This document shows, piece by piece, positions 53,101-62,059 of a stretch of DNA of 64,000 nucleotides; within the stretch, counting starts at the first letter, position 1, and every line of letters begins with the position of its first letter. Position numbers and translations under genes: made by a program. The stretch covers positions 248,001 through 312,000 of the forward strand of contig NZ_NFSC01000028.1 of assembly GCF_002157505.1 (NCBI RefSeq). The letters are read 5' to 3'. Under the pieces are notes generated by a model. That model was given only the letters and a program-made list of their open reading frames with translations. It did no database searches and was not told the DNA's origin. This DNA is from Arthrobacter agilis (GTDB lineage: Bacteria > Actinomycetota > Actinomycetes > Actinomycetales > Micrococcaceae).

Positions 53101-53570
53101 ACGGATGCGGTAACAACGGATGCGTCAACGGGGACAGCCGCATCGGTGGCGGTGATCTCCGCGGGGGCGGGCTGCTCCACCGGGCGGGCGGGGCCTGCTT
53201 CTGCCGTCGCGGCACGACGGCGGGTGCGGGGCGCGCGGGCGGGTGCGGCCGGCGCGGCTTCAGTGTGGGCGGTCGGCGAACCGGTGCCGTCCACGTCGTC
53301 GGACGCGGATCGGGTGGGAGCCTCGGCGGCGGTCTCATCGGTGACGACGACCGGCTTGCGGACCCGGGTGGCCCTCTTGCGGACGGGCTCGGCGGCAGCT
53401 GCCGCCTCGGGCGACGGCTCCGGCACCTTGGGTGGCGCTCCGGCCGGTGCGCTGGCGGTACGGCGCTTCCTCGGCGCCTTCGCCGGTGCGGCCTGCTCCT
53501 GGGCCTCCTGCCCGGCGGCCGGTGCTTCCGTGACGTTCTGTTCGTTCCCCAGCTGTTCTGACTGATCCAT
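50172..53570 (-). CDS. rne: RNase E/G family ribonuclease with long disordered ends
   Basis: The 1,132-residue protein has a catalytic core at about 465-880: S1 RNA-binding domain (IQIGVLEDGILAEHFVSKTQQ; GNVYIGKVQNVLPSMEAAFVDIG), DNase-I-like Mg site in TVVDVNTGKFTGSGGN, and the zinc-link CEHCAGRG near 860. About 460 N-terminal residues are Ala/Pro/Glu-rich and disordered with repeats (ASEPVQASEPVQTDEPAQTDEP), and the C-terminal 250 are disordered as well. It processes rRNA, tRNA and mRNA and scaffolds partners. ATG 53570 was chosen over TTG 53585. It precedes the thiD-tenA and rplU genes. Confidence 0.93.
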   Translation of the reverse strand: MDQSEQLGNEQNVTEAPAAGQEAQEQAAPAKAPRKRRTASAPAGAPPKVPEPSPEAAAAAEPVRKRATRVRKPVVVTDETAAEAPTRSASDDVDGTGSPTAHTEAAPAAPARAPRTRRRAATAEAGPARPVEQPAPAEITATDAAVPVDASVVTASVPDEATSETVPAEPLAVPADGAGNAAGTEADASVEEKPARARRTTRTRSRRASEPVQASEPVQTDEPAQTDEPAQADGAEAADAGAATTPAAGSTSAAAKEPQESPGATPEDAPQEDEAAAENRFDPFAIPESPLSLLFHAPDLSTVSVPSVKVTPPSEEDSEEEDSEESGRRSRRSRRGRSRTRSDAAQAETGTDDAETEDSDDRSRSNGSEEGAGVTSRRRRRRRRGDQDLELTGGEDDDPPNTVTRVRAPRQASEPVSDRVTSVRGSTRLEAKKQRRRESRDTGRRRQVITEAEFLARRESVDRQMIVRQRDDRIQIGVLEDGILAEHFVSKTQQDSLIGNVYIGKVQNVLPSMEAAFVDIGRGRNAVLYAGEVNWDAAGLDGQPRRIELALKSGDPVLVQVTKDPVGHKGARLTSQISLPGRYLVYVPGGSMTGISRKLPDVERNRLKRILKDRLPENAGVIVRTAAEGASEEELTHDINRLRAQWEEIERKAGSTKTLAPELLYGEPDLTIKVVRDVFNEDFSKLVVSGEEAWDTIEAYVMYVAPDLVGRLEKWTGEEDIFAASRIDEQISKALERKVFLPSGGSLVIDRTEAMTVVDVNTGKFTGSGGNLEETVTKNNLEAAEEVVRQLRLRDIGGIIVIDFIDMVLEANRDLVLRRLVECLGRDRTKHQVAEVTSLGLVQMTRKRMGTGLLEVFGEDCEHCAGRGVVTHMEPVEHRSSTTVSDTQQPVRQDKVSRSERKRNRGRGGQQQDENVVQPVAPVVDSPDRAAKAEAARAALASIAAATHHHEEEHPTADADIQVTEAVLTINGETVTLPRADNRRPAAQESPEAPATRLTLDSLSEAFNRRPAGDEAAAGSANGSQAPDGGSDGGSDGGSADTAAEAPVPAEVPVAAGAPLAEAPARRARPRRRVARSAQGAADTTIETQTAESAAQPSGTRHVARAQGPVRRPEASASEPLIFGVGVPASEL

Positions 53571-54045
53571 TGGTGCCTGCTCCAAGCCCCTGCGGCACCG
53601 GCCACATTCCAGCGCCCTCCAGGGCGGTATGTCGGACCGCCGCGGGCCCTTCGCCCGGCGGCTGACCGGAAGTCGTTGTCATGTCGTCCGGGGTCACACC
53701 GTCATTGGGGTGCGGAATCACTCGGAGACCAGTGGCGCTTTTCCAACTCAGCCGCCCTTGTCGACGGTGGGTCCCGCCAGCGGATTCCGCCTACTTCCGC
53801 CGACGGGGCGGACTCGGTAGGACGGAAGCATCGCTCTCGGAACGGAAGCCTGTCACTGGACCGGCGTGGGAATGTGGTTCCCCCGCCAGCCTTCGTCATT
53901 GTCTCACACCACCCTTCGAAAGGGGCTCCCGGCGCGCTCCTGACTCGCCCGGGAGAGCCACCGGAGCCGCCCGGTCCCGCCCCCGCCCCGGATGCCGCCC
54001 CGGATACCTCCGCCGGGGTCGGGAGCCCGGGACGGGAGCTCGGGA
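53571..54045. other. Intergenic region upstream of rne, no gene
   Basis: The 475 bp hold the promoter and long leader of the RNase E/G gene on the minus strand and the 3' end of dxs. I see no convincing ORF. One imperfect hairpin, CTCCCGG (53926-53932) with CCGGGAG (53949-53955), could end the dxs message. Long leaders are common for rne genes that autoregulate, but no element is recognisable here. Confidence 0.5.
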
Positions 54046-56019
54046 CTAGAGCTTGGGGAGCTGACCGGTCGCGGGCGCCGAGTCGCCGGCGAGGGGCCGT
54101 GCGACGGGCACCTTCGTTCCGAGGACCTGCGCGACGACGTCGTGCGTGATCTTCTGGGCGGTCAGGCCGACCCGCTCGAGGACCTGGCTTCGCGAGCCGT
54201 GGTCGAGGAACTCGACGGGGAGGCCTACCTCGTTGAGCGCGGTGTCGACGCCCGCCGAGCGCATCTCCTGCCGGATCCTCGACCCGACCCCACCGGCGCG
54301 CACGCCGTCCTCGATGACGATCACGATGCGGTGCTCGGAGGCGATGTCGATCACCGAGCGGCGGACCGGCAGGAGCCAGCGGGGATCGATGACCGTGGAG
54401 CTGATGCCCTGCGCGCCGAGCCGGTTGGACACGTCGAGTGCCAGCTCGCTCATGGCGCCCACGCTGATGATCAGGACGTCGTTGGAGCGTGATCCGGCAG
54501 GCCTCCGGGACAGGACGTCGACCCCGTCCTGCAGGCGTTCGACGGCCTCGACCTCGGCGCCCACGGAGCCCTTGGAGTAGCGCACGACGCTCGGGGCGTC
54601 CGAGATGGCGACGGCTTCCCGCAGTTCCTCCCGCAGCCGGGTGGCGTCGCGCGGAGCGGCCAGATGAAGACCCGGAACGGCCTGCAGCATCGCAAGGTCC
54701 CACATGCCGTGGTGGCTCGCGCCGTCGGGTCCGGTGACCCCTGACCGGTCGAGGACGATCGTCACGCCGGCCTTGTGCAGGGCGACGTCCATCAGGAGCT
54801 GGTCGAACGCGCGGTTCAGGAAGGTCGCGTAGAGGGCGATGACGGGGTGCAGCCCGCCGTACGCCATGCCGGCGGCGCTCGTGACGGCGTGCTGCTCGGC
54901 GATGCCGACGTCGAACACGCGCTCCGGGTGCCGTGCGGCGAAGCGGTGCAGCCCGACGGGGATCAGCATGGCCCCGGTGATGCCGACGATGTCCGGCCGC
55001 TCGTCCGCGATGTCCGCGATCTCGTTGGCGAACACGGAGGTCCAGGACTGCTGGCCTGCGGCGTCCACCGGCTCGCCCGTCTCCGGGTCGATGATGCCGA
55101 CGGCGTGGAACTGGTCGGCCTCGTGCGCACGGGCGGGCGCGTAGCCGTGGCCCTTCTCCGTGATCGCGTGCACGATCACGGGCCCCTCGTAGTTCTTGGC
55201 GAGGTGAAGCGCCTGCTCGACGGCTGACTGGTCGTGGCCGTCCACGGGTCCGACGTACTTCATGCCGAGGTCCTCGAAGAGGCCCTGGGGCGCCCACCAG
55301 TCCTTGATGCCCTTCTTCATGGCATGGAGGCTCTTGTAGCTGAACTCACCCACGGGGCCGCCGGTCTGCATGCGCTGCTTGAACCAGTCGAGGGTGCCCT
55401 CGTAGACGCGATGGGTGCGCACGGAGTCGAGGGTCGGGCGCAGCGAGGCGAGGTAGTCGGCGACTCCGCCGATGGTCGGGGCGTAGGAGCGGCCGTTGTC
55501 GTTGACCACGATCACGACCCTGCGCCGCTTGTCCGCGGCGATGTTGTTCAGCGCTTCCCAGGCCATGCCGCCGGTGAGTGCGCCATCTCCCACGAGGACG
55601 ACGGTGTAGCGGTCCCCTTCGCCGCCCAGCACGCGGGCCCGGGAGATGCCGTCCGCCCAGGAGAGCGAGGACGAGGCGTGGGAGCTCTCGACGACGTCGT
55701 GCACAGACTCCGCCCGCGACGGGTAACCGGACAGTCCGCCCTGCTGGCGCAGCGTGCTGAAGTCCTGCCGTCCCGTGACGAGCTTGTGCACGTAGGACTG
55801 GTGGCCGGTGTCGAAGATGATGCTGTCGCGCGGGGAGTCGAAGACGCGGTGGATGCCCAGGGTCAGCTCCACCACCCCGAGATTGGGGCCCAGGTGGCCG
55901 CCGGTGCGCGAGACGTTGCTGACCAGGAAGGCGCGGATCTCCTTCGCGAGCGCTGTCAACTGCGCGTGGCTGAGCTTGCTCAGGTCCTGTGGGCCGTGGA
56001 TCGTCTCCAAGAGTCCCAT
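54046..56019 (-). CDS. dxs: 1-deoxy-D-xylulose-5-phosphate synthase
   Basis: The 657-residue thiamine-diphosphate enzyme condenses pyruvate and glyceraldehyde-3-phosphate in the MEP pathway. The N-terminal domain has [30 protein letters not shown] and the ThDP motif [18 protein letters not shown]. The transketolase-like part has [15 protein letters not shown] and [26 protein letters not shown] lies five bases before ATG 56019; a longer in-frame form starting at 56565 lacks homology in the extra part. Requiring ThDP, it links functionally to the TPP-regulated gene nearby, though not in the same transcript. Confidence 0.95.
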   Translation of the reverse strand: MGLLETIHGPQDLSKLSHAQLTALAKEIRAFLVSNVSRTGGHLGPNLGVVELTLGIHRVFDSPRDSIIFDTGHQSYVHKLVTGRQDFSTLRQQGGLSGYPSRAESVHDVVESSHASSSLSWADGISRARVLGGEGDRYTVVLVGDGALTGGMAWEALNNIAADKRRRVVIVVNDNGRSYAPTIGGVADYLASLRPTLDSVRTHRVYEGTLDWFKQRMQTGGPVGEFSYKSLHAMKKGIKDWWAPQGLFEDLGMKYVGPVDGHDQSAVEQALHLAKNYEGPVIVHAITEKGHGYAPARAHEADQFHAVGIIDPETGEPVDAAGQQSWTSVFANEIADIADERPDIVGITGAMLIPVGLHRFAARHPERVFDVGIAEQHAVTSAAGMAYGGLHPVIALYATFLNRAFDQLLMDVALHKAGVTIVLDRSGVTGPDGASHHGMWDLAMLQAVPGLHLAAPRDATRLREELREAVAISDAPSVVRYSKGSVGAEVEAVERLQDGVDVLSRRPAGSRSNDVLIISVGAMSELALDVSNRLGAQGISSTVIDPRWLLPVRRSVIDIASEHRIVIVIEDGVRAGGVGSRIRQEMRSAGVDTALNEVGLPVEFLDHGSRSQVLERVGLTAQKITHDVVAQVLGTKVPVARPLAGDSAPATGQLPKL

Positions 56020-56143
56020 CGGCGCCTCCTCGGTTCGTTCGGTATGGCGGGTCATCGCTCTCGATCCCGTTAACTCTAACGTCGGGGATTCGGAGCCGCG
56101 CCATCGACAGCTTGCTCCCGCGGAGTCCGAACCCGATGCACGC

Positions 56144-57499
56144 TCAGGCCGGAGGCGGCAGGAGCCGCGCGAAGGACTCCATGTGGTGCGTGTGCGGGTA
56201 CAGGTCGAAGACGCGCAGCGCGTCGAGTGACCACCCAGCGCCGAGGAAGTAGCCGAGGTCGCGCGCGAACGACGCCGGATCGCAGGACACGTAGCCGACG
56301 GCACGGGGACGGGCCTGCACGATCTGCCGCACGACCTTCCTGCCTGCTCCTGCCCGCGGCGGATCGAGCAGGACGGCGTCGAGCGGTTCGGTCCATCGGC
56401 CCAGCACGGCGTCCACCCGGCCCTGCACGATCGATACGTGGTCCTGGCCGTGGAGGTTGCGCCGGGCGTCCCGGCTCGTCCCGGGGGAACCCTCCACCGA
56501 CAGCACGGCGCCGTCCGGTCCGACGGCGCGTGCGAGCGGCACGGTGAACAGGCCCGCACCGGCATAGAGGTCTGCGATGCGCTCCCCCGCCGCGGGCTGC
56601 ACCCCGTCGAGCACTGCTGTGACCAGGGCCTCCGGGGCGCCCCGGTGGATCTGCCAGAAGCCGGCTCCGGTCACGCGGTAGTCGATGCCGAGGACGCTCT
56701 CCTGGAGCCAGGTCCGGCCCTTCAGCCGCTGGACCTGGCCGGACTCCGCATCGAGCACACCCACGGAGGCGCCGTCGATGGAGGACGCGACGGACGCGAT
56801 GCGGCGCGGGGACGTGCCGGCGGCCGGAACGAGCAGCACGAGGGGTTCTCCCCCGCCCGAGGGCACGGCCACGTCGACCCGCCCAATGCCGGTGAGGTCC
56901 AGCGTCCACAGTCGGAGGTCGTTGATCGCCGCGACGGCCAGGGGCATGTCCCGGACCGGGACGACCGCGTGCGAGCGGTGCAGGTGCATCGCGAGGCGCC
57001 CGGCGTCGTCGACGGCGAAGGCCGCCCGGGTGCGCCAGGCCAGCCCGTCCGCCGCCTCACCGGGAGCGGCTTCGACGGTCACCGTCCGGTCGGTCTTCGC
57101 CAGGCGGGACAGCTGCTCCTCGAAGATCTGCGCCTTGAGCCTGCGCTGCTCGGAAAGGTCGATGTGGCCGAACTCGGCGCCACCGACCGCCGAGCGGCCC
57201 CTGGCCGCGGCCTTGAGGGCGTCGGCGACGGGCCACGGGTGGGCCACGCGGTGCGGCGAGGCCTGCAGCACCTCGACGGCGTCGGCCCGCCAGAAGCTCG
57301 CGTCGTCGTCCGTCTCGGTGAAGCGCACCCGGACCACCTCGCCCGGCAGTGAATGCCGGACGAAGACCACGCGCCCCTCGTGCCGGGCGACGAAGTGGCC
57401 GCCGTGCGCCGGCCGTTCGATGGTCAGCTCGGCCGTGCTGCCGGGTACTGCAGGCCCGTCCGCGGTCGAGGGGGCGGCGGCTGGTACGGCGTCGGTCAT
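56144..57499 (-). CDS. TrmA/RlmD-family RNA m5U methyltransferase lacking the Fe-S cysteines
   Basis: The 451-residue protein has an N-terminal TRAM domain ([23 protein letters not shown]) and a SAM methyltransferase domain with [28 protein letters not shown] and [13 protein letters not shown]. The Cys in YVSCDP is the catalytic nucleophile and is the only cysteine in the protein. The four Cys that hold a 4Fe-4S cluster in RlmD/RumA are replaced ([14 protein letters not shown]). It probably makes m5U in rRNA or tRNA. It lies 10 bp upstream of the KimA-like gene's stop in the order seen for Rv2689c in mycobacteria. Confidence 0.87.
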   Translation of the reverse strand: MTDAVPAAAPSTADGPAVPGSTAELTIERPAHGGHFVARHEGRVVFVRHSLPGEVVRVRFTETDDDASFWRADAVEVLQASPHRVAHPWPVADALKAAARGRSAVGGAEFGHIDLSEQRRLKAQIFEEQLSRLAKTDRTVTVEAAPGEAADGLAWRTRAAFAVDDAGRLAMHLHRSHAVVPVRDMPLAVAAINDLRLWTLDLTGIGRVDVAVPSGGGEPLVLLVPAAGTSPRRIASVASSIDGASVGVLDAESGQVQRLKGRTWLQESVLGIDYRVTGAGFWQIHRGAPEALVTAVLDGVQPAAGERIADLYAGAGLFTVPLARAVGPDGAVLSVEGSPGTSRDARRNLHGQDHVSIVQGRVDAVLGRWTEPLDAVLLDPPRAGAGRKVVRQIVQARPRAVGYVSCDPASFARDLGYFLGAGWSLDALRVFDLYPHTHHMESFARLLPPPA

Positions 57500-57509
57500 G
57501 GGTGTCTTC

Positions 57510-59486
57510 CTACTTCAGGTCCTGGTAGATCTGGGCCGCGTCGGAGGACGCGAGCTGCCACGGCACGCTGGCGACCATCACCCCGGGCACGAAGTGGAGG
57601 CGTGTCTTGATGCGGAGGGCGGTCTGGTTGTGGACCAGTTGCTCCCACCATTTTCCCACCACGTACTCGGGGATGTAGACCACGATGAGATCCCGCGGAG
57701 CGTCCCTGCGGATCGTCCGGATGTATTCGAGGATCGGGGTGATCGTGTCGCGGTAGGGAGAGGCGAGGACGGTGATCGGCACCGGGATCTCGTGCTTCTC
57801 CCAGTCGGCGAGCGTCTGGCGGGTCTGCTCGGGGTCGACGTCGACCGTGATGGCATCCAGGCGCGACGGGCGCGAGGCACGCGCGAAGGCCAGTGCCCTG
57901 AGGACCGGCTTCCGGACGTGTGAGACGAGGATCACCGCGTGCACGCGCGAGGGGAGGGCGCGCAGCCGGACGGCGTCGTCGATCGCGAGTTCCTCGGCCA
58001 CCGTGTCGTAATGCTTCTTGATGCTGCGCATGACGGCGAACAGGATCGCCATCGCGAGCACCGCGATCCAGGCGCCGTGCCCGAACTTCGTGACGAGGAT
58101 GACGGCGAGGACCGCGGCGGTGAGGCCGAAGCCGAGCGTGTTGATGGCCCGGGACTTGTGGACCTTCCAGCGGTCCTGTTTGCCGACCGTGCTGCGGAGG
58201 ATCCGGTTCCAGTGCCGGATCAGTCCGAGCTGGCCGCCGGTGAAGGACACGAAGACCCCCACGATGTACAGCTGCACGAGCGCGGTGACGTCCGCGCGGA
58301 ACACGAGGATGAGCACGACGGCGCCGAGGCCGAGGGCGAGGATCCCGTTGCTGAAGGTCAGCCGGTCCCCCCGGGTGCGGAGCTGGCGCGGCAGGTAGCC
58401 GTCGGTCGCGAGGATGGACGCGAGCACGGGGAAGGCGTTGAAGGCGGCGTGGCCGGCGAGCATCAGCATGAGCGCCGTCGCCGCGACGACCAGGTAGAAG
58501 GCGGGAGAGCCGACGTCGAAGACGGTCCCCGCCAGCTGGCTGACCACGGGCGCCTGGATGTAGTCGTCGGGAACGGGCCGACCGTCGAGCAGCAGCTGCG
58601 CGGCGGGGTCCTGCACCACGTGCACGCGGGTCGCATTCGCGAGGTAGAGAACGCCTGCGAGCATCGCCGAGGAGACGACGCCGAGGATCAGCAGCGTCGT
58701 CGCGGCGTTCCGGCCCTGCGGCGCCTCGAAGCGCGGCACGTTGGAACCCGGCCCCTCCAGGCCGGTCAGCGCCGCGGCGCCTGCCGAGAACGCCCGGAGG
58801 ATGAGGAGCGCACCGGCCAGCCCGACCAGCCCGGCATCGAGGGCCGCGTCCGGGACGATCTCGAACTGCGCACTCGGCGCCTGCTCGAGCGTCCCGGAGA
58901 GGGCCTGGACGATCCCCGTGGCACACAGGGCGAGGATCCCGGCGAGGAAGGCGTAGGTGACGACGGCGCGGGCACGGACGCCCCGCGTGATGCCGCGCAG
59001 GTTCAGCAGCACGAGCACGGCGACCCCCACGACGGCGAGGGCGATCCGCACGCCCTCCAGCGCCGGGGCGAGCGAGACGAGGTACTGGGCCGCGGCGGAG
59101 ACCGAGACCGCTACGGTGAGGAGGTAGTCGATCATCAGCGCCGAGGCGACGGTGGTGCCTGCGACCGGGCCGATGTTCCGCTTGGCGATCTCGTAGTCGC
59201 CGCCGCCCGACGGGTACGCGTGCACGGCCTGGCGGTAGGAGGCGACGACGACGAGGAGCACGGCGATCACGGCGAGCCCGACCCAGGGTGAGATCGCAAC
59301 GGACGCCACTCCCGCCAGGGCGAGGGTCAGCAGGATCTCGTCCGGGGCGTAGGCCACCGAGGAGAGCGCGCTCGCGGAGAGGACGGGCAGGGCGAGGCGC
59401 TTCGGCAGGCTCCTGTTCCTCAGCCTGTCGCTGGCGAAGGGCTTGCCCACCAGCACCCGCTTGACGGCCTCGAGAAAAGTCAGCAC
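57510..59486 (-). CDS. KimA-like APC potassium transporter
   Basis: The 658-residue protein has twelve membrane helices (from about 35) and a C-terminal cytosolic USP-like domain of about 180 residues (RLRALPSRVHAVILVSHVRKPVLRALAFARASR and VVYIPEYVVGKWWEQLVHNQTALRIK). The N-terminal signature LSASALSSVAYAPDEILLTLAL and the middle HKSRAINTLGFGLTAAVLAVILVTKFGHGAWIAV match KimA (YdaO), a potassium/proton symporter. Divergent, 93 bp away, are two TrkA-type proteins, so potassium uptake is likely. A role as an amino-acid permease cannot be excluded. The GTG at 59486 lacks a ribosome site, so the start is uncertain. Confidence 0.78.
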   Translation of the reverse strand: MLTFLEAVKRVLVGKPFASDRLRNRSLPKRLALPVLSASALSSVAYAPDEILLTLALAGVASVAISPWVGLAVIAVLLVVVASYRQAVHAYPSGGGDYEIAKRNIGPVAGTTVASALMIDYLLTVAVSVSAAAQYLVSLAPALEGVRIALAVVGVAVLVLLNLRGITRGVRARAVVTYAFLAGILALCATGIVQALSGTLEQAPSAQFEIVPDAALDAGLVGLAGALLILRAFSAGAAALTGLEGPGSNVPRFEAPQGRNAATTLLILGVVSSAMLAGVLYLANATRVHVVQDPAAQLLLDGRPVPDDYIQAPVVSQLAGTVFDVGSPAFYLVVAATALMLMLAGHAAFNAFPVLASILATDGYLPRQLRTRGDRLTFSNGILALGLGAVVLILVFRADVTALVQLYIVGVFVSFTGGQLGLIRHWNRILRSTVGKQDRWKVHKSRAINTLGFGLTAAVLAVILVTKFGHGAWIAVLAMAILFAVMRSIKKHYDTVAEELAIDDAVRLRALPSRVHAVILVSHVRKPVLRALAFARASRPSRLDAITVDVDPEQTRQTLADWEKHEIPVPITVLASPYRDTITPILEYIRTIRRDAPRDLIVVYIPEYVVGKWWEQLVHNQTALRIKTRLHFVPGVMVASVPWQLASSDAAQIYQDLK

Positions 59487-59579
59487 AGCCCTCAGACTAG
59501 CGCGTCCGCGCCTCCCGCCAGCCACTAGGCTTGATGCTGGTACGGCACGGGACAGCAGGATCTACAGCAGGAATCAGGG

Positions 59580-60263
59580 GTGCCCTCGGTGGCTCATTTT
59601 GTGATCATGGGATGCGGCAGGGTGGGGGTCAGCCTTGCGCACACGCTCGACGAATCCGGCCACTCGGTAGCGATCATCGACCAGGACGACCGCGCCTTCC
59701 GCCGCCTGCGTTCCTCCTTCGGCGGACGCAAGGTCACCGGGGTGGGCTTCGACCGTGAGACGCTCAAGTACGCGGAGATCGGGAACGCCTACGCCTTCGC
59801 CGCCGTCTCGAGCGGAGACAACTCCAACATCCTCGCGACCCGCGTCGCCCGGGAGACCTTCCATGTGCCCCACGTCGTCGCCCGCATCTACGACCCGGGA
59901 CGCGCCGAGATCTACCAGCGCCTCGGCATCCCCACCGTCGCAGCCGTGCGCTGGAGCGCCGATCAGGTGCTGCGGAGGATCCTGCCCGAGCAGGCCATCA
60001 ACGGCGACTTCCGCGAGACCTCCGGGCGGCTCATCCTCGGCGAACTGGCATTGAGCGACGCCTGGCTGGGCAGGTCCCTCAGGAGCATCGAGGCCGCGAG
60101 CGGAGTCCGGATCGCGTACATCACCCGCTTCGGCGAAGGCATCCTGCCGACGGCCGAGACGAGCTACCAGCAGGGGGATATCCTGCACGCCATGATGAAG
60201 ACGACGGCGACCGACGAGATCGGGCGCATCCTCGCCGCAGCACCGAAAGAGGAAGTCCAATGA
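59580..60263 (+). CDS. ceoB: TrkA-family potassium uptake protein (CeoB-like)
   Basis: The 227-residue protein has a Rossmann NAD-binding TrkA-N domain (FVIMGCGRVGVSLAHTLD, GxGxxG at 11-16, with the acidic IIDQDDRAF after strand 2) and a TrkA-C domain (ALSDAWLGRSLRSIEAASGVRIAYITRFGEGILPTAETSYQ). Such subunits gate Trk/Ktr potassium channels in response to nucleotides. The GTG at 59580 has AGGA upstream; GTG 59589 is an alternative. The stop overlaps the next start by four bases. Order and overlap match ceoB-ceoC (Rv2691-Rv2692). Confidence 0.88.
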   Translation: MPSVAHFVIMGCGRVGVSLAHTLDESGHSVAIIDQDDRAFRRLRSSFGGRKVTGVGFDRETLKYAEIGNAYAFAAVSSGDNSNILATRVARETFHVPHVVARIYDPGRAEIYQRLGIPTVAAVRWSADQVLRRILPEQAINGDFRETSGRLILGELALSDAWLGRSLRSIEAASGVRIAYITRFGEGILPTAETSYQQGDILHAMMKTTATDEIGRILAAAPKEEVQ

Positions 60264-60937
60264 GGGTTGTCATTGCCGGTGCCGGGAGTGTCGGCTCCTC
60301 GATTGCACGGGAACTGCTCGGCAACAAGCACGAGATCCTGCTCATCGACGAGAAGCCCGAGGTCATCGGGCGCAGCGGGCTCAAGGGAGCCAAATGGCTG
60401 ATCGGCGATGCGTGCGAACTGACGACGCTCAAGGACGCGCGCCTGGACGAGGCCGACGTCGTGGTGTCGGCGACGGGTGACGACAAGGTGAACCTCGTGG
60501 TCTCGCTGCTCGCCAAGAGCGAGTTCGGCGTGGGCCGCACCGTCGGTCGCGTGAACAATCCGAAGAACGACTGGATGTTCGACGACTCCTGGGGCGTGGA
60601 CGTCGCCGTCAACACCCCGCGGCTCATGACGGCCCTCGTGGAGGAAGCCGTGGAGATCGGCGACCTGGTGCGCCTGCTGACCCTGCAGACCGGGGTCTCC
60701 TCGATCGTCGAGTTCACCGTGCCCCAGGATTCACCGCTCGTCGGCGGGACGATCGGCTCGATCCGTCTGCCTCAGGACTGTGCGGTGGTGGCCGTGCTGC
60801 GGGACGACTCCCCCATCACACCGAGTCCCGACGACGTCGTCGAAGGCGGCGACGAGATGTTCTTCCTCGCGGCGATCGCGGCCGAGGACGAACTGCGGGT
60901 CGCGCTCTCCGCCCGCAACGACGGCACCGAAAGCTAG
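60260..60937 (+). CDS. ceoC: TrkA-family potassium uptake protein (CeoC-like)
   Basis: The 225-residue protein is a second TrkA subunit: TrkA-N with VVIAGAGSVGSSIARELLG (GxGxxG at 7-12) and LLIDEKPEV, then TrkA-C (VEFTVPQDSPLVGGTIGSIRLPQDCAVVAVLRDDSPITPSPDDVVEGGDEMFFLA). It overlaps ceoB by ATGA and probably forms a heteromeric gating ring with it. No channel subunit is adjacent; the divergent KimA-like protein may be the partner transporter. Its end overlaps the convergent DUF3159 gene by 4 bp. Confidence 0.88.
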   Translation: MRVVIAGAGSVGSSIARELLGNKHEILLIDEKPEVIGRSGLKGAKWLIGDACELTTLKDARLDEADVVVSATGDDKVNLVVSLLAKSEFGVGRTVGRVNNPKNDWMFDDSWGVDVAVNTPRLMTALVEEAVEIGDLVRLLTLQTGVSSIVEFTVPQDSPLVGGTIGSIRLPQDCAVVAVLRDDSPITPSPDDVVEGGDEMFFLAAIAAEDELRVALSARNDGTES

Positions 60938-61662
60938 CTGCGCGGGCGCGAGACGATCCAGGCGAGCCACATACCGAGCGCGTAGAGCGGCAACCCCATG
61001 GCGACGCGCGTCGAGCCGAGGGCTGCGACGTTCTCCATGAGGTAGAGGGGTACCTGCACCACGAGTCGCAGGGCCAGCACCGAGACGATGATCCAGGTGG
61101 CGATCGAGTACGCGCGGACGCGGGCGGCGTCCCTGCGCCATTCGATGCCCTCGTTCCGGAGAAAACCGAAGAGCAGCCCCGCGAAGGGCCACCGGAAGAC
61201 CACCGATGCGGCCATCGCGACGATGTAGCCGCCGTTGATGAAGAAGCCGGGGAGGAAGAAGTCCTCGGCGTTGCCCGTCCGCAGCGCGACGAAGGCGCAG
61301 AAGGCGACACCCACGAGCCCGGCGAGGGCCTGGGTGACCGGCGTCCGGGAGACGAGCCGGACGACGGTGAAGACTGCGGAGACCGCCAGCGCCGCCACGA
61401 GCGACACCTTGAGGTCCGTGGTGATGGTGAAGAGGATCGTGAAGACGAGCCCGGGCGCGATGCTCTCCGCCAGCCCCTGCACGCCGCCGATCGAGGACAG
61501 CACGTCGATCTGGCCGGCATCGTTGCGCCGCACACCGGACTTCGCGGCGTACTGCGTCGCCAGTTCCGCCGCCGTCGGGGCCGCCTTCCCTGCGGCCGGG
61601 CGGCCGACGGCGTCGTTCTCGGGGTCGGGGCGGGCACCGGGGTCGTTCGCCGGGTGGCTCAT
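60934..61662 (-). CDS. DUF3159 membrane protein
   Basis: The 242-residue protein has a polar N-terminus (about 45 residues) and about six hydrophobic segments (LVFTILFTITTDLKVSLVAALAVSAVFTVVRLV, LVGVAFCAFVAL, GGYIVAMAASVVFRWPFAGLLFG, YSIATWIIVSVLALRLVVQVPL, VAMGLPLYALGMWLAWIVS). DUF3159 is found only in actinobacteria and accompanies trkA/dut loci (Rv2693c). Its function is unknown. ATG 61662 has GAGGAA upstream. It lies 13 bp after the OB-fold gene, so they are likely co-transcribed. Confidence 0.85.
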   Translation of the reverse strand: MSHPANDPGARPDPENDAVGRPAAGKAAPTAAELATQYAAKSGVRRNDAGQIDVLSSIGGVQGLAESIAPGLVFTILFTITTDLKVSLVAALAVSAVFTVVRLVSRTPVTQALAGLVGVAFCAFVALRTGNAEDFFLPGFFINGGYIVAMAASVVFRWPFAGLLFGFLRNEGIEWRRDAARVRAYSIATWIIVSVLALRLVVQVPLYLMENVAALGSTRVAMGLPLYALGMWLAWIVSRPRS

Positions 61663-61675
61663 GTCGGGTTCCTCA

Positions 61676-62053
61676 TTAGTGCTCCTCGGGACGGCCGATG
61701 ATCTCGTAGCGGGGGTTGTAGACGGTGGGCATGCCATCGACCCGGCTCAGCATCCCCTCGAACCTCAGGGAGACCCCGGCTTCGACGCCGGGGACGCGGC
61801 GCTGGCCCATCCAGATAATGCGCACGTTCTCCTTCGCACCGTTCCAGTCGATCCTGGCGACGACGGTGAACGACGGCGACGCCGTCACGGGCGCGATGGT
61901 GATCCTGTCGATGACGCCGCGCGCCTTGATCCGGCCGCGCTCGGGCAGGGCGGCGGGCTGGGCGGCCGGTAGACCGGCGACGGCCGCGGGTACGGACCGG
62001 CCCGCCGGCCCCGAGGGGTCGGCAGAACCGGGTGCGTACTGCCGGGCGGGCAT
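61676..62053 (-). CDS. OB-fold nucleic-acid-binding protein
   Basis: The 125-residue protein has a disordered Pro/Ala-rich start (45 residues) and an OB-fold core: RGVIDRITIAPVTASPSFTVVARIDWNGAKENVRIIWMGQRRVPGVEAGVSLRFEGMLSRVDGMPTVYNPRYEIIG read as five strands. It is the Rv2694c-type protein next to DUF3159 and DUF3710. It probably binds single-stranded nucleic acid; the partner is unknown. It starts six bases after the DUF3710 stop and is co-transcribed. Confidence 0.85.
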   Translation of the reverse strand: MPARQYAPGSADPSGPAGRSVPAAVAGLPAAQPAALPERGRIKARGVIDRITIAPVTASPSFTVVARIDWNGAKENVRIIWMGQRRVPGVEAGVSLRFEGMLSRVDGMPTVYNPRYEIIGRPEEH

Positions 62054-62059
62054 GACGGA

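Noticed and set aside
53571-54045. A gene in the gap between rne and dxs
   Set aside because: Short frames there have no homology-like features or ribosome sites; the gap is better read as the rne leader and promoter.
56020-56565. Longer dxs starting at 56565
   Set aside because: The added 180 residues have no DXS similarity, overlap the methyltransferase gene, and ATG 56019 has a strong ribosome site.
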